Notes under the pieces: model-generated
Seen by the model: the letters and a program-made list of their open reading frames with translations, nothing else
What the model was told of the DNA's origin: nothing
Database searches by the model: none
Shown: positions 1-8,485 of the stretch, piece after piece
How positions within the stretch are numbered: position 1 is the first letter of the stretch
Layout of the letters: each line of letters starts with the position of its first letter
Assembly: GCA_937952925.1 (NCBI GenBank)
Contig: CALFYA010000239.1
Span: 1-15,785, forward strand
Length of the DNA: 15,785 nucleotides
Source: an uncultured Moraxellaceae bacterium
GTDB lineage: Bacteria > Pseudomonadota > Gammaproteobacteria > Pseudomonadales > Moraxellaceae
Direction of reading: 5' to 3'
Made by a program: the position numbers and the translations under genes

Positions 1-1
1 G

Positions 2-2395
2 CATCGACTCGACGATCTGCTCAAGCGTCGTGACAACAGTAAAACCACTTGGCTGTCTTGGCTACGCCAGTCACCCGTCAAACCAAATTCGCGCCACATG
101 CTTGAACACATCGAGCGCCTCAAAGCTTGGCAGGCGTTGGATTTACCCGCTGATATTGAACGTCTAATTCACCAGAACAGATTACTCAAGATCGCCCGCG
201 AGGGCGGGCAGATGACGCCTGCCGACTTGGTTAAGTTTGAGCCACAACGGCGCTACGCCACGTTAGTGGCACTTGCTATTGAGGGCATGGCCACCGTCAC
301 TGATGAGATTATCGACCTACACGATCGAATACTAGGCAAACTGTTCAACGTAGCGAAGACCAAACATCAGCAGCAATTCCAAGCGTCTGGCAAGGCGATC
401 AACGCCAAGGTTCGCTTGTATGGACGTATCGGCCAAGCATTGATCGACGCCAAGCAGTCTGGGTGCGATCCGTTTGCCGCTATTGAGGCCGTTATATCAT
501 GGCATGCTTTTGCTGAGAGCGTTACCGAAGCGCAGAAGCTTGCGCAGCCGGAAGATTTTGATTTTCTGCACCGTATCGGCGAGAGTTACGCCACCCTGCG
601 TCGATATGCGCCTGAATTCCTCGACGCACTCAGGCTACGCGCTGCACCTGCCGCTAAAAACTTGCTCGAAGGCATTGATGTGCTGCGTGGTATGAACACC
701 GACAACGCCCGCAAAGTGCCCGCCAATGCACCGACTAGCTTTATCAAGCCGCGCTGGCAGAGGTTGGTGATGACCGATGCGGGTATTGACCGACGCTACT
801 ACGAGCTGTGTGTGTTGTCGGAACTGAAGAACGCGCTGCGTTCTGGCGACATCTGGGTACAAGGATCACGACAGTTCAAAGACTTCGAGGACTACTTGAT
901 ACCAGCCGAGAGATTCTCCAATCTCAAACAGTCCAACGAGTTGCCGCTGGCTGTGGCCACCCATTGCGATCTGTATTTACATGAGCGACTGACGTTGCTG
1001 GAAACCCAGCTTGCCACCGTTAATCGCATGGCGCTGGCAAATGATTTGCCGGATGCCATCATCACCGCATCAGGTTTGAAGATCACACCACTAGATGCGG
1101 CGGTGCCTGATACCGCGCAGACGCTGATCGACAAGACGGCAATGGCATTGCCACATATTAAAATCACCGAGTTGTTATTGGAGGTGGACGAGTGGACGGG
1201 GTTTACTCAGCATTTCTCACATCTGAAATCGGGTCATCTGGTCAAAGATAAGCATTTGCTCATGTCTACCATCTTGGCCGATGCGATCAATTTGGGGCTG
1301 ACCAAAATGGCTGAGTCCTGCCCTGGCACGACTTATGCCAAGCTCTCTTGGCTACAAGCTTGGCACATCCGTGACGAAACTTACGCAACAGCCTTGGCGG
1401 AACTGGTTAATACTCAGCTTAACCATCCCTTCGCCGCGCATTGGGGCGATGGCAAGACGTCATCATCAGATGGTCAAAATTTTAGAACTGGCAGCAAAGC
1501 TGAGAGTACTGGGCACATCAATCCAAAATATGGCAGCAGTCCAGGGCGAACCTTCTATACCCACATTTCCGACCAGTACGCCCCATTCCATATTAAAGTG
1601 ATCAACGTGGGTTTGCGTGACTCGACCTACGTGCTTGATGGCCTACTGTATCACGAAGCAGATTTGCGTATTGAGGAGCACTACACTGACACAGCAGGTT
1701 TTACTGATCACGTTTTTGGCTTAATGCACTTGCTGGGATTCCGTTTCGCACCGCGCATCCGTGACTTGGGTGATACCAAGCTATTCATCCCCAAAAGCGA
1801 TATCACCTATGATGCGCTTAAGCCGATGGTGAGCAGCGATCGGCTGAACATCAAGGCCATTCGTGCCCATTGGGAAGATATCCTGCGACTTGCCACGTCG
1901 ATCAAGCAAGGTACGGTAACGGCCTCGCTGATGCTGAGAAAGCTCGGCAGCTATCCACGCCAGAACGGACTGGCAGTCGCCCTGCGCGAGCTGGGGCGCA
2001 TTGAGCGTACGCTATTTATTCTGGACTGGCTGCAAAGTGTGGAGTTGCGTCGCCGTGTGAATGCTGGGTTGAACAAAGGTGAAGCACGAAACGCGTTGGC
2101 TAGGGCCGTGTTCTTCAATCGGCTAGGCGAAATCCGCGACCGTAGTTTCGAGCAGCAGCGCTACAGAGCGAGCGGTCTGACCTTGGTTACCGCTGCCATC
2201 GTGCTGTGGAATACGGTCTATCTGGAACGAGCCACAAACGCATTGCGTGAGAACGGGCATGCTGTCGATGAGACGTTGTTGAAATACCTGTCGCCTCTGG
2301 GATGGGAGCATATCAATCTGACAGGTGATTACCTATGGCGCAGCCGTGTCAAAACCGGTGTAGGCAAATTCAGGCCACTAAGACCGCTTCAATAG
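2..2395 (+). CDS. tnpA: Tn3-family transposase TnpA, 5' end outside window
   Basis: DDE transposase that cuts and joins the transposon ends during replicative transposition. The frame is open from base 2, so the first ATG (98) is internal; 797 residues are visible, and comparison with the usual length near 990-1000 suggests about 200 N-terminal residues lie outside. The sequence closely follows the Tn21/Tn501 subgroup as I recall it, for example SRHMLEHIERLKAWQALDLP and QNRLLKIAREGGQMTPADL. Numbering from the ATG at 98, the likely catalytic triad is D458 (SSSDGQNF), D531 (HYTDTAGF) and E662 (NKGEARNALARAV). The spacing of 73 and 131 residues, and E lying 103 residues from the C-terminus, match family members. 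No frameshift or internal stop is seen, so the visible part looks active. It converges with the RTX gene. Confidence 0.96.
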   Translation, partial: HRLDDLLKRRDNSKTTWLSWLRQSPVKPNSRHMLEHIERLKAWQALDLPADIERLIHQNRLLKIAREGGQMTPADLVKFEPQRRYATLVALAIEGMATVTDEIIDLHDRILGKLFNVAKTKHQQQFQASGKAINAKVRLYGRIGQALIDAKQSGCDPFAAIEAVISWHAFAESVTEAQKLAQPEDFDFLHRIGESYATLRRYAPEFLDALRLRAAPAAKNLLEGIDVLRGMNTDNARKVPANAPTSFIKPRWQRLVMTDAGIDRRYYELCVLSELKNALRSGDIWVQGSRQFKDFEDYLIPAERFSNLKQSNELPLAVATHCDLYLHERLTLLETQLATVNRMALANDLPDAIITASGLKITPLDAAVPDTAQTLIDKTAMALPHIKITELLLEVDEWTGFTQHFSHLKSGHLVKDKHLLMSTILADAINLGLTKMAESCPGTTYAKLSWLQAWHIRDETYATALAELVNTQLNHPFAAHWGDGKTSSSDGQNFRTGSKAESTGHINPKYGSSPGRTFYTHISDQYAPFHIKVINVGLRDSTYVLDGLLYHEADLRIEEHYTDTAGFTDHVFGLMHLLGFRFAPRIRDLGDTKLFIPKSDITYDALKPMVSSDRLNIKAIRAHWEDILRLATSIKQGTVTASLMLRKLGSYPRQNGLAVALRELGRIERTLFILDWLQSVELRRRVNAGLNKGEARNALARAVFFNRLGEIRDRSFEQQRYRASGLTLVTAAIVLWNTVYLERATNALRENGHAVDETLLKYLSPLGWEHINLTGDYLWRSRVKTGVGKFRPLRPLQ

Positions 2396-2396
2396 G

Positions 2397-2434
2397 CTTA
2401 GCGTACGATTTTTTACGTTTTCTGAGACTACCCC
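2397..2434 (+). repeat. Tn3-family terminal inverted repeat (IRR)
   Basis: A 38-bp sequence that begins CTTAGCGTACG and ends TTTTCTGAGACTACCCC. Read from the outside inwards it starts GGGGTAGTCTCAGAAAACG and ends GTACGCTAAG, closely matching the Tn21/Tn5393-type end (GGGGTCGTCTCAGAAAA...CGCTAAG). It is the binding and cleavage site for TnpA and marks the transposon boundary. Confidence 0.93.
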
Positions 2435-2510
2435 AACTACGGTGTTTTTTCTTAACTGACTGGCATTAGACCCAATAGTCGGCCTTTTGGCTAGAAAAGA
2501 TCTCGTTTGA

Positions 2511-5500
2511 TTAAATGGGCATACTCCATGTACTGTTAATTGTTCCAATCAACGCATTGCGCTGTTCAGTAGTCAGCTCAGTCTGACCGAGTGGCGGTGG
2601 GGTAAAGGCGGCCATCTGATCCACCAACTGTTGTACCTCGTTGGCATTGAGCACTTGGCCGTCACGCAACGTGAATTGCTCAATACCCATGCCAGTGCTA
2701 TACCAGTCTTTGATCAACACGTTTGCTTCAGTCCCAATCACACTCACTTGCAAGTCATTACCTGCTTGGGCAAACCAGACTTGGTCGGCATAGATCCCTG
2801 CACTAAACTCCACCAAATCCAGCGTGCCGCCTGCCGCATTGCCATCTTCAACCACTTCTGTTTGTTGATAATGACGCGCCAAGATGTACGAGTCGTTGCC
2901 TGTACCACCACTCAAACGATCCAAACCACCCACACCATCCAAACGGTTTTGACCACTGTTGCCCGTGATCACGTTGGCAGCCGTATTGCCTTTGGCAAAG
3001 CTATCGTTGGTACCTGTCAAGATCAAATCTTCAACGTGATCTTCCATCGTCCAAGAAATACTGCTCTCAATGGTGTCATGACCTTCGTTTGCAAACTCAA
3101 CCACCCGATCACCACGCGTATTAACGATATAACGATCGTTGCCTGCTGCACCAATCATCAAATCTTTACCGTTGCCACCGACCAGCACGTCATTGCCTTG
3201 ACGACCCACCAGTGTGTCATCACCACCACCACCATCTAAGGTATTGCCATACAGTGATGCTGTGATGCTGTTGGAATTGACATTACCAAACGCGGTGATA
3301 TCAGCAGCCATCAAGATGACATTTTCAACGTTTGGACTCAGCGCATAATTGACTAAGGTATACACCGTATCAATGCCTTCTCCAGCCAGCTCAATGACTT
3401 GGTCACCGACACCATTGACGAAGTAAATGTCATCGCCAAGGCCACCGACCATGCGATCAGATCCTGTCCCACCATTTAAGTTATCGTTGCCGATGTTGCC
3501 GTTGAGGGTATCATTGCCACCGCCACCATTGAGGGTGCTACCCAAGGCATGCGCGTTCATGATGTTGTTGGAGGTGTTGCCGTTACCGGTCAACCCCCCT
3601 GCGGTGAGGGTGAGATTTTCAATGTTGGCTGACAACTGATAGGAATCCGAACTCAGTACGGTATCAATGCCTTCATTGTCAAGCTCAGTGATTTTGTCGA
3701 GTGTGGTATTGACCACATAAGTGTCATTCCCCGCACCACCAATCAAGGTATCAATATGCGTGCCACCATCAAGGTAATCATTGCCTTCGCCACCAATCAA
3801 GGTGTCTTGGTCGGCACCGCCATATAGTGAGTCATTGCCTTGCTGACCGTTTAGGGTGTCTTTACCCAGATAGCCATAGATGATGTCGTCTTGTGAACCA
3901 CCGGAGTATTGATCAAGATTACCGGTGTCTAAGAACACATTCGAGCCACGCACCGTGATGGTAATTTGCTGGCTGATACCATTGCTGGTTTGGACGGTAA
4001 ACAGATCTTGTACCGTGTCACTGGCCGTCAGTTGTTGCACGATTGCAAGGCTTTGATCAACTTGATAGCTCCATTGCCCTTGCTGATCAATGCTAAAGCT
4101 GCCATACAACCCCATACTGCTATTGGCAACCATCTCTAGACCGGCAGTGTCCACATCATTGATGGTGATCTGACCGGTAAAGCTCGTCGGCGCATTGCTG
4201 GGATTACCACCTTCACCCACCGTGGCGGCAATATCTCCGCTGAGTGTGGTTGCATCATCTGCACCATGGATGGTGATGGTCACAGTTTGTGCCGCAGAAT
4301 CCACCGTACCATCGTTGGCGACATATTGGAAAGTCACATCACGGCTCTGACCGACATTCAGCGCTTGATCAATGGCTTGTGGGGTGTAGCTAAAGCTGCC
4401 GTCGCTATTAAAGCTGAGGCCTGTCGGTGTCGCGCCACTGATCGCATAGCTGAGTGGTTCAACATCAACATCGGTGGCGGACACATTGCCACTGATGCTG
4501 GCATCATCTTCGCTGCCGGATACCGTGACATCGGTCGCGACAGGCGCATCGTTGACGCCATTGATATAGATATTGACCATCTGTACGTTGGAGACGACCG
4601 TGCCATCATGTGCCGTATAATCAAACGTAATCTGACGAGTTTCACCATCATCAAGGGCAAGATCGGCAGCTTGTGGGGTATAGCTAAAGCTACCGTCGCT
4701 GTTGAGCGTCACACCGGCAGGCACTGAGCCACTGGTCGCATAGGTCAGAGTGTCGCCATCAACATCATTTGCAATCACATTGCCTGTGATTGAGCTGGCG
4801 TTGGCGTTGCCTGATACCGATACCACATCCGTGACAGGTGCGTCGTTGACCCCATGGATGGTAATGGTCATGGTCTGTGGCGCAGAATCCACCGTGCCAT
4901 CATTGGCCACATATTGGAAGGTGACCTGACGGCTTTCACCATCATCAAGCACTTGATCAGCAGCAAGCAAGTCGTAGCTAAATTGACCATTCGAATTGAG
5001 TGTCAATCCGGCAGGGGCTGTGCCAAACAGGTTGTAGGTCAGAGAGTCGTTATCTGCATCAGTCGCAGCAACCGAATCTGAAATCGTGACATCATCTTCT
5101 GTCCCACTCACAGCACTTGAAACACCAATAGGCGCGTCATTGACTCCGTTGATGGTGATGGTCACGGTTTGCGTATTGGACACTGCCGTGCCATCGCTAG
5201 CAACGTATTGGAAACTCACCTGACGGCTTTCGCCATCGTCTAGTGCCTGATCTGCCGCTTGTGGTGTGTAGCTAAATGTACCATCGCTATTGAAATTCAA
5301 ACCTGCCGGCGTTGCACCACTCACACTGTAGGTGAGCGGCTCAACATCCACATCGGTGGCAGACACGCTACCGCTAATAGCAGCGTCATCTTCACCTCCC
5401 GAAACAGCAACGTCGGTAGCCACTGGTGCATCGTTGGCACCATTGATGGTAATGGTGACGGTTTGCGCAGCAGAATTGTCTGTGCCGTCGTTGGCTACAT

Positions 5501-7991
5501 ATTGGAAGGTGACCTGACGGCTTTCACCGGCATCCAAGGCTTGATCAGCAGCTTGCGGGACATAGCTAAATGTTCCATCGCTGTTGAAGGTCAAACCTGC
5601 TGGTGTTGCACCACTGACCGCATAGGTCAGTGCCTCAACATCCACATCGGTCGCCGAAACACTGCCATCAATGCTGGCGGCGTCCTCGCTGCCAGAAACG
5701 GCCACATCAGTAGCCACTGGTGCATCGTTGGCACCATTAATGGTGATAGTAATCGTCGCAGGATTGGAATTGACCGAGCCATCATTGGCAACGTATTGGA
5801 AGCTGACCTGACGGCTTTCACCGGCATCTAGCGCTTGATCCACCGCTTGTGGCGTATAACTAAAACTACCATTGCTATTGAACATCACACCCGTCGGCGT
5901 GCCACCACTGACACTGTAAGTCAGCGGGTTGCTGTCGGCATCGGTAGCAGACGCATTGCCACTGATGCTCACCGCATCTTCACTGCCACTCACCGATACT
6001 GCATTGGCAACAGGGGCACTATTGGTCACAATCCCAATAAAGTCGGTTGCTGCCAAATTGAGTGTGCCGGTCAGACGGATGGTGGTATCAGCCACCCCAT
6101 CGCCGGTGGTGTCGATCATCACGTTGGTATTGCCACCCGACTGGGCATACCACAGGCGGTTTGCACCCGAGGTGGTGCCGCCATACTGGATGGCTGACCC
6201 CGAAATCCCTGTCACATTGATTTTGTCGGTGCCCGATACAAAATCGGCAATCACATCGGGACTGGCGTTATTACTGTGGCTGATATTGCTAAACACAAAG
6301 GTATCACTGCCAGCGCCACCAGTGAGGGTGTCAACGCCATCGCCACCGGTGATGGTGTTGTTGCCGCTATTGCCAATGATGGTGTTGTTGGCGCTATTAC
6401 CGGTGCCATTGATATTGCCTGAACCGGTCAGAGTCAGATTTTCAATATTGCTGCCCAAGGTATAATCAATCGACGATTGAACCGTATCTGTGCCGCCCGC
6501 ATCACCTGAGGTGACTTGAAATAGGTCACGATAGAAAATATCAAGGAAGGCATCTGATGTGCCGCTGATATTATTGGCTTGATCAATAAAATAGATGCGG
6601 CTGCCATCAGGTGATAACACAGTACGCAACAATGAGGAGTTTGCTGTATTACCATCACTGGCGACCCCTGCACTGGTGGTATTGAGCTGGATCAATTGAC
6701 TGGTATTCAGGTCATACATCAGCATGTCTGAGCCGGCGGTTGATCCTGCACCCAAATTGGTGGCTGCCGTGCGGAAGATTACCCGTGTACCATCGGCGGT
6801 AAAGATCGGATTATACGATTCTATATCGGCAAGGGTTGAGCCATTGGGGGTGCTGATGAGCGTCACTGTGCCTGTGACGAGATCTTTGACATACAGTTGT
6901 GCAACGGTGTTGACGGTTGAGTTCAACGGATCAATCAAATTGCTGGCTTGGGTGACAAACAGCACTTTGGTGCCATCGTTATTCACATCACCGATGCGAA
7001 TATTATAGTTGGCTTGCTGACCTGCACTGCCAGTATTGACCCGTGTAATTGTACCGGTCACCAGATCTTTGATAAACAGATCATTACCCAGAATATTAGT
7101 GCCACTTGCGCCTGCATTATTATCGTCTGGTGTGACCAAATTGGTGGCTTTACTACTAAACAACACTTTGGTGTTGTCGCCCCCCACAAACTTTGCCATT
7201 ATCCGACCGTTAAAGGCGGTACGGGTTGATTCATTGTCTGCTTGTACGCCTGTACTCAGTTGGCTGACCAAGGTCACCACACCGGTATTGAGGTCTTTCA
7301 TGTACAGATCTTGGAAACCATTGGTATCGGTTGGCCCCAAGTTGGTCGCCAAACTGGTAAACAAGATTTTCGAGCCGTCTAGCGATACCGAGGCCAATGC
7401 AGATGTACCATTGGCTGTGGTGGTGCTACTGCCCGCCGCATTGGTGACTAAGGTCAGCTCGCCAGTGGTCAAATTTTTGATAAAAATATCAAAAGTAGCA
7501 TTGGTGTCGGTCACCCCTGCCATCATGGTCGTATCGGCAGACACAAACGCAACGCGATTGTTGTCGATAAACATAGCACGATAAGTCGCTGCCAACGGGG
7601 AAGCCTGTACGCCAGTGCTGCGCACATTGACATGGGTAATCGTGCCTGAGATCAAGTCTTTGACATAAACATCGTGCCCCGAATCACTGACATCGGTTCC
7701 CGCGAGTCGAGCATTACTGGCAAACACAATTTTGGTGCCATCGGGTGAGATATCACCCAAATCAATGGCGCGATGTGCCGCTACACTGCCCAAGTCAACT
7801 TGGGTGACGCTGGTGGTGTTGGACACCACAAAATTGGTTTCGTCGACCACGTCGCCGGCATTGTCAACCACATAGACATCATTGCCCGCACCACCGCGTA
7901 GCACATCTGCACCTGTACTGCCACTTAAGGTATCGTTTTGTGGTGAGCCAAACAGTCGGTCTGCATTACTCGTTCCATTAATCGTTGGCAT
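2511..7991 (-). CDS. Giant RTX protein with beta-propeller, six cadherin-like repeats and VCBS domain
   Basis: 1826 residues, no signal peptide, acidic and rich in D, N, G and T: a likely type I-secreted, calcium-dependent surface or extracellular protein. Domains in order: short RTX block (about 5-45); seven PD40-like repeats (about 57-490) with strand motifs such as SPDGTKIVF and following D-L-x-TG motifs; RTX-like region (about 495-560); serralysin-C-terminal-like module (about 553-654, SDTFVFSNIS to DFIGIV); six 98-residue tandem cadherin-like repeats (658-1245); VCBS-like domain (1246-1351); four RTX nonapeptide blocks with ENLTLT-type spacers (about 1352-1715); haemolysin-related C-terminal domain (about 1736-1796). 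The end (QQLVDQMAAF...INSTWSMPI) resembles natural RTX C-termini, so the nearby transposon has not truncated it. The ATG has AGGAG (7998-8002) six bases upstream. Ligand and exact role are unknown; adhesin, biofilm matrix or bacteriocin-like roles are possible. No secretion genes are nearby. Confidence 0.9.
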   Translation of the reverse strand: MPTINGTSNADRLFGSPQNDTLSGSTGADVLRGGAGNDVYVVDNAGDVVDETNFVVSNTTSVTQVDLGSVAAHRAIDLGDISPDGTKIVFASNARLAGTDVSDSGHDVYVKDLISGTITHVNVRSTGVQASPLAATYRAMFIDNNRVAFVSADTTMMAGVTDTNATFDIFIKNLTTGELTLVTNAAGSSTTTANGTSALASVSLDGSKILFTSLATNLGPTDTNGFQDLYMKDLNTGVVTLVSQLSTGVQADNESTRTAFNGRIMAKFVGGDNTKVLFSSKATNLVTPDDNNAGASGTNILGNDLFIKDLVTGTITRVNTGSAGQQANYNIRIGDVNNDGTKVLFVTQASNLIDPLNSTVNTVAQLYVKDLVTGTVTLISTPNGSTLADIESYNPIFTADGTRVIFRTAATNLGAGSTAGSDMLMYDLNTSQLIQLNTTSAGVASDGNTANSSLLRTVLSPDGSRIYFIDQANNISGTSDAFLDIFYRDLFQVTSGDAGGTDTVQSSIDYTLGSNIENLTLTGSGNINGTGNSANNTIIGNSGNNTITGGDGVDTLTGGAGSDTFVFSNISHSNNASPDVIADFVSGTDKINVTGISGSAIQYGGTTSGANRLWYAQSGGNTNVMIDTTGDGVADTTIRLTGTLNLAATDFIGIVTNSAPVANAVSVSGSEDAVSISGNASATDADSNPLTYSVSGGTPTGVMFNSNGSFSYTPQAVDQALDAGESRQVSFQYVANDGSVNSNPATITITINGANDAPVATDVAVSGSEDAASIDGSVSATDVDVEALTYAVSGATPAGLTFNSDGTFSYVPQAADQALDAGESRQVTFQYVANDGTDNSAAQTVTITINGANDAPVATDVAVSGGEDDAAISGSVSATDVDVEPLTYSVSGATPAGLNFNSDGTFSYTPQAADQALDDGESRQVSFQYVASDGTAVSNTQTVTITINGVNDAPIGVSSAVSGTEDDVTISDSVAATDADNDSLTYNLFGTAPAGLTLNSNGQFSYDLLAADQVLDDGESRQVTFQYVANDGTVDSAPQTMTITIHGVNDAPVTDVVSVSGNANASSITGNVIANDVDGDTLTYATSGSVPAGVTLNSDGSFSYTPQAADLALDDGETRQITFDYTAHDGTVVSNVQMVNIYINGVNDAPVATDVTVSGSEDDASISGNVSATDVDVEPLSYAISGATPTGLSFNSDGSFSYTPQAIDQALNVGQSRDVTFQYVANDGTVDSAAQTVTITIHGADDATTLSGDIAATVGEGGNPSNAPTSFTGQITINDVDTAGLEMVANSSMGLYGSFSIDQQGQWSYQVDQSLAIVQQLTASDTVQDLFTVQTSNGISQQITITVRGSNVFLDTGNLDQYSGGSQDDIIYGYLGKDTLNGQQGNDSLYGGADQDTLIGGEGNDYLDGGTHIDTLIGGAGNDTYVVNTTLDKITELDNEGIDTVLSSDSYQLSANIENLTLTAGGLTGNGNTSNNIMNAHALGSTLNGGGGNDTLNGNIGNDNLNGGTGSDRMVGGLGDDIYFVNGVGDQVIELAGEGIDTVYTLVNYALSPNVENVILMAADITAFGNVNSNSITASLYGNTLDGGGGDDTLVGRQGNDVLVGGNGKDLMIGAAGNDRYIVNTRGDRVVEFANEGHDTIESSISWTMEDHVEDLILTGTNDSFAKGNTAANVITGNSGQNRLDGVGGLDRLSGGTGNDSYILARHYQQTEVVEDGNAAGGTLDLVEFSAGIYADQVWFAQAGNDLQVSVIGTEANVLIKDWYSTGMGIEQFTLRDGQVLNANEVQQLVDQMAAFTPPPLGQTELTTEQRNALIGTINSTWSMPI
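4257..6020 (-). repeat. Six tandem 294-bp units encoding 98-residue cadherin-like repeats
   Basis: Unit boundaries, in order of translation, are 6020-5727, 5726-5433, 5432-5139, 5138-4845, 4844-4551 and 4550-4257, each exactly 98 codons. The consensus is DAPVATDVxVSGSEDxxxI, then ATDxD, LTYxVSGxTPAGL, FNSDGxFSYTPQAADQALD, GESRQVxFQYVANDGT and QTVTITINGxN. Units 2 and 3 are nearly identical at the protein level. Unit 5 is the most divergent and lacks the ED pair that follows VSG. A VCBS-like domain follows directly at 4256. Units this long and alike could change in number by recombination. Confidence 0.92.
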
Positions 7992-8073
7992 GATGCTCTC
8001 CTAATCCACGATTCATCGGTGCGTATCATCTCGCCAACGCTGTGCGAGACGCGCTTATTTTTTGACCGATTTT

Positions 8074-8079
8074 ATTATA
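8074..8079 (-). promoter_or_regulatory. Possible -10 box (TATAAT) for the RTX gene
   Basis: A perfect TATAAT on the minus strand, inside TATATAAT, 83 bp upstream of the RTX start codon. Nothing resembling TTGACA is found 16-18 bp upstream, so an activator or an alternative sigma factor may be involved, or the match may be chance in AT-rich DNA. Confidence 0.25.
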
Positions 8080-8134
8080 TAATTGTTTTGGGTGAAAACC
8101 TATCGTTTGTTGATGAATTATTGATTATTTTTAT

Positions 8135-8172
8135 TTTAGATAAAATCTAAATTATTAGATAATTTTAATAAT
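8135..8172. repeat. Two tandem AT-rich inverted repeats in the divergent control region
   Basis: First palindrome: TTTAGAT, three A residues, ATCTAAA (8135-8151), with perfect 7-bp arms. Second: ATTATTA, an 8-base loop, TAATAAT (8151-8172), also with perfect 7-bp arms. Placed between divergent genes, they could be regulator-binding sites; in DNA this AT-rich, chance is a real alternative. Confidence 0.4.
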
Positions 8173-8485
8173 ATATTTTTTTATGTGATGAACATGGCGT
8201 TTTATGACAGATTCCTGCAGATATTACACAATCCTTGCATCAATAATATGACGGATGTTCACGCTGTCGTTCTCGATGTATAGCATGTCAAAAATATACA
8301 GATTTGGTGATATAAAGAAATATTGAAAAACATTTTTTCATGATTGAAATCGACGCAAAGACAGTGCTACATTCGGCGCAGTCCTTACAAGCGTAAAGAC
8401 AAAAAGCCAGATGGTTGAACGACATACAATAGATCACGTTCGCCACCCGCTGACACACGATGATAATGCTGAACGGAGTAGCACC

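Larger units (their letters stand above)
1..2434 (+). mobile_element. Right-hand part of a Tn3-family (Tn21 subgroup) transposon
   Basis: The segment holds the transposase gene and, one base after its stop codon, a 38-bp terminal inverted repeat at 2397-2434. This tnpA-then-IR arrangement is typical of the Tn3 family. The other end, the resolvase, the res site and any passenger genes lie outside the window. The first flanking bases after the repeat are AACTA (2435-2439). If the element moved by standard Tn3-family transposition, this should be one copy of a 5-bp target duplication, but the partner copy is not visible. The element ends 76 bp from the stop codon of the large RTX gene and does not interrupt it. 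Confidence 0.93.
7992..8485. other. AT-rich divergent intergenic region between the RTX gene and the tail-collar gene
   Basis: 494 bp with no convincing gene. Bases 8060-8200 are strongly AT-rich, with runs of A and T that would suit intrinsic curvature or H-NS-type silencing (inference). Two tandem inverted repeats lie at 8135-8151 and 8151-8172. A TATAAT (minus strand, 8074-8079) could be the -10 of the RTX promoter, but no good -35 lies at the right distance. A TACAAT at 8425-8430 could be a -10 for the tail-collar gene, again without a clear -35. Confidence 0.6.

Noticed and set aside
2435..2510. Intrinsic terminator for the RTX gene at the GGCCTTTTGGCT motif near 2481-2492
   Set aside because: The possible stem is only three to four base pairs and no T run follows it on the minus strand.
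4257..6020. Regular tandem repeats as a possible CRISPR or satellite array
   Set aside because: The units are long (294 bp), stay in one reading frame and encode cadherin-like domains.
8459..8470. Fur-like GATGATAATGCT just before the tail-collar gene
   Set aside because: Only a half-site resembles the Fur consensus; the second half does not match.
8411..8485. Upstream ATG at 8411 as start of the tail-collar protein
   Set aside because: The extra 25 residues (MVERHTIDHV...) do not fit the family, and the ATG at 8486 has a well-placed ribosome binding site and the family's N-terminal sequence.
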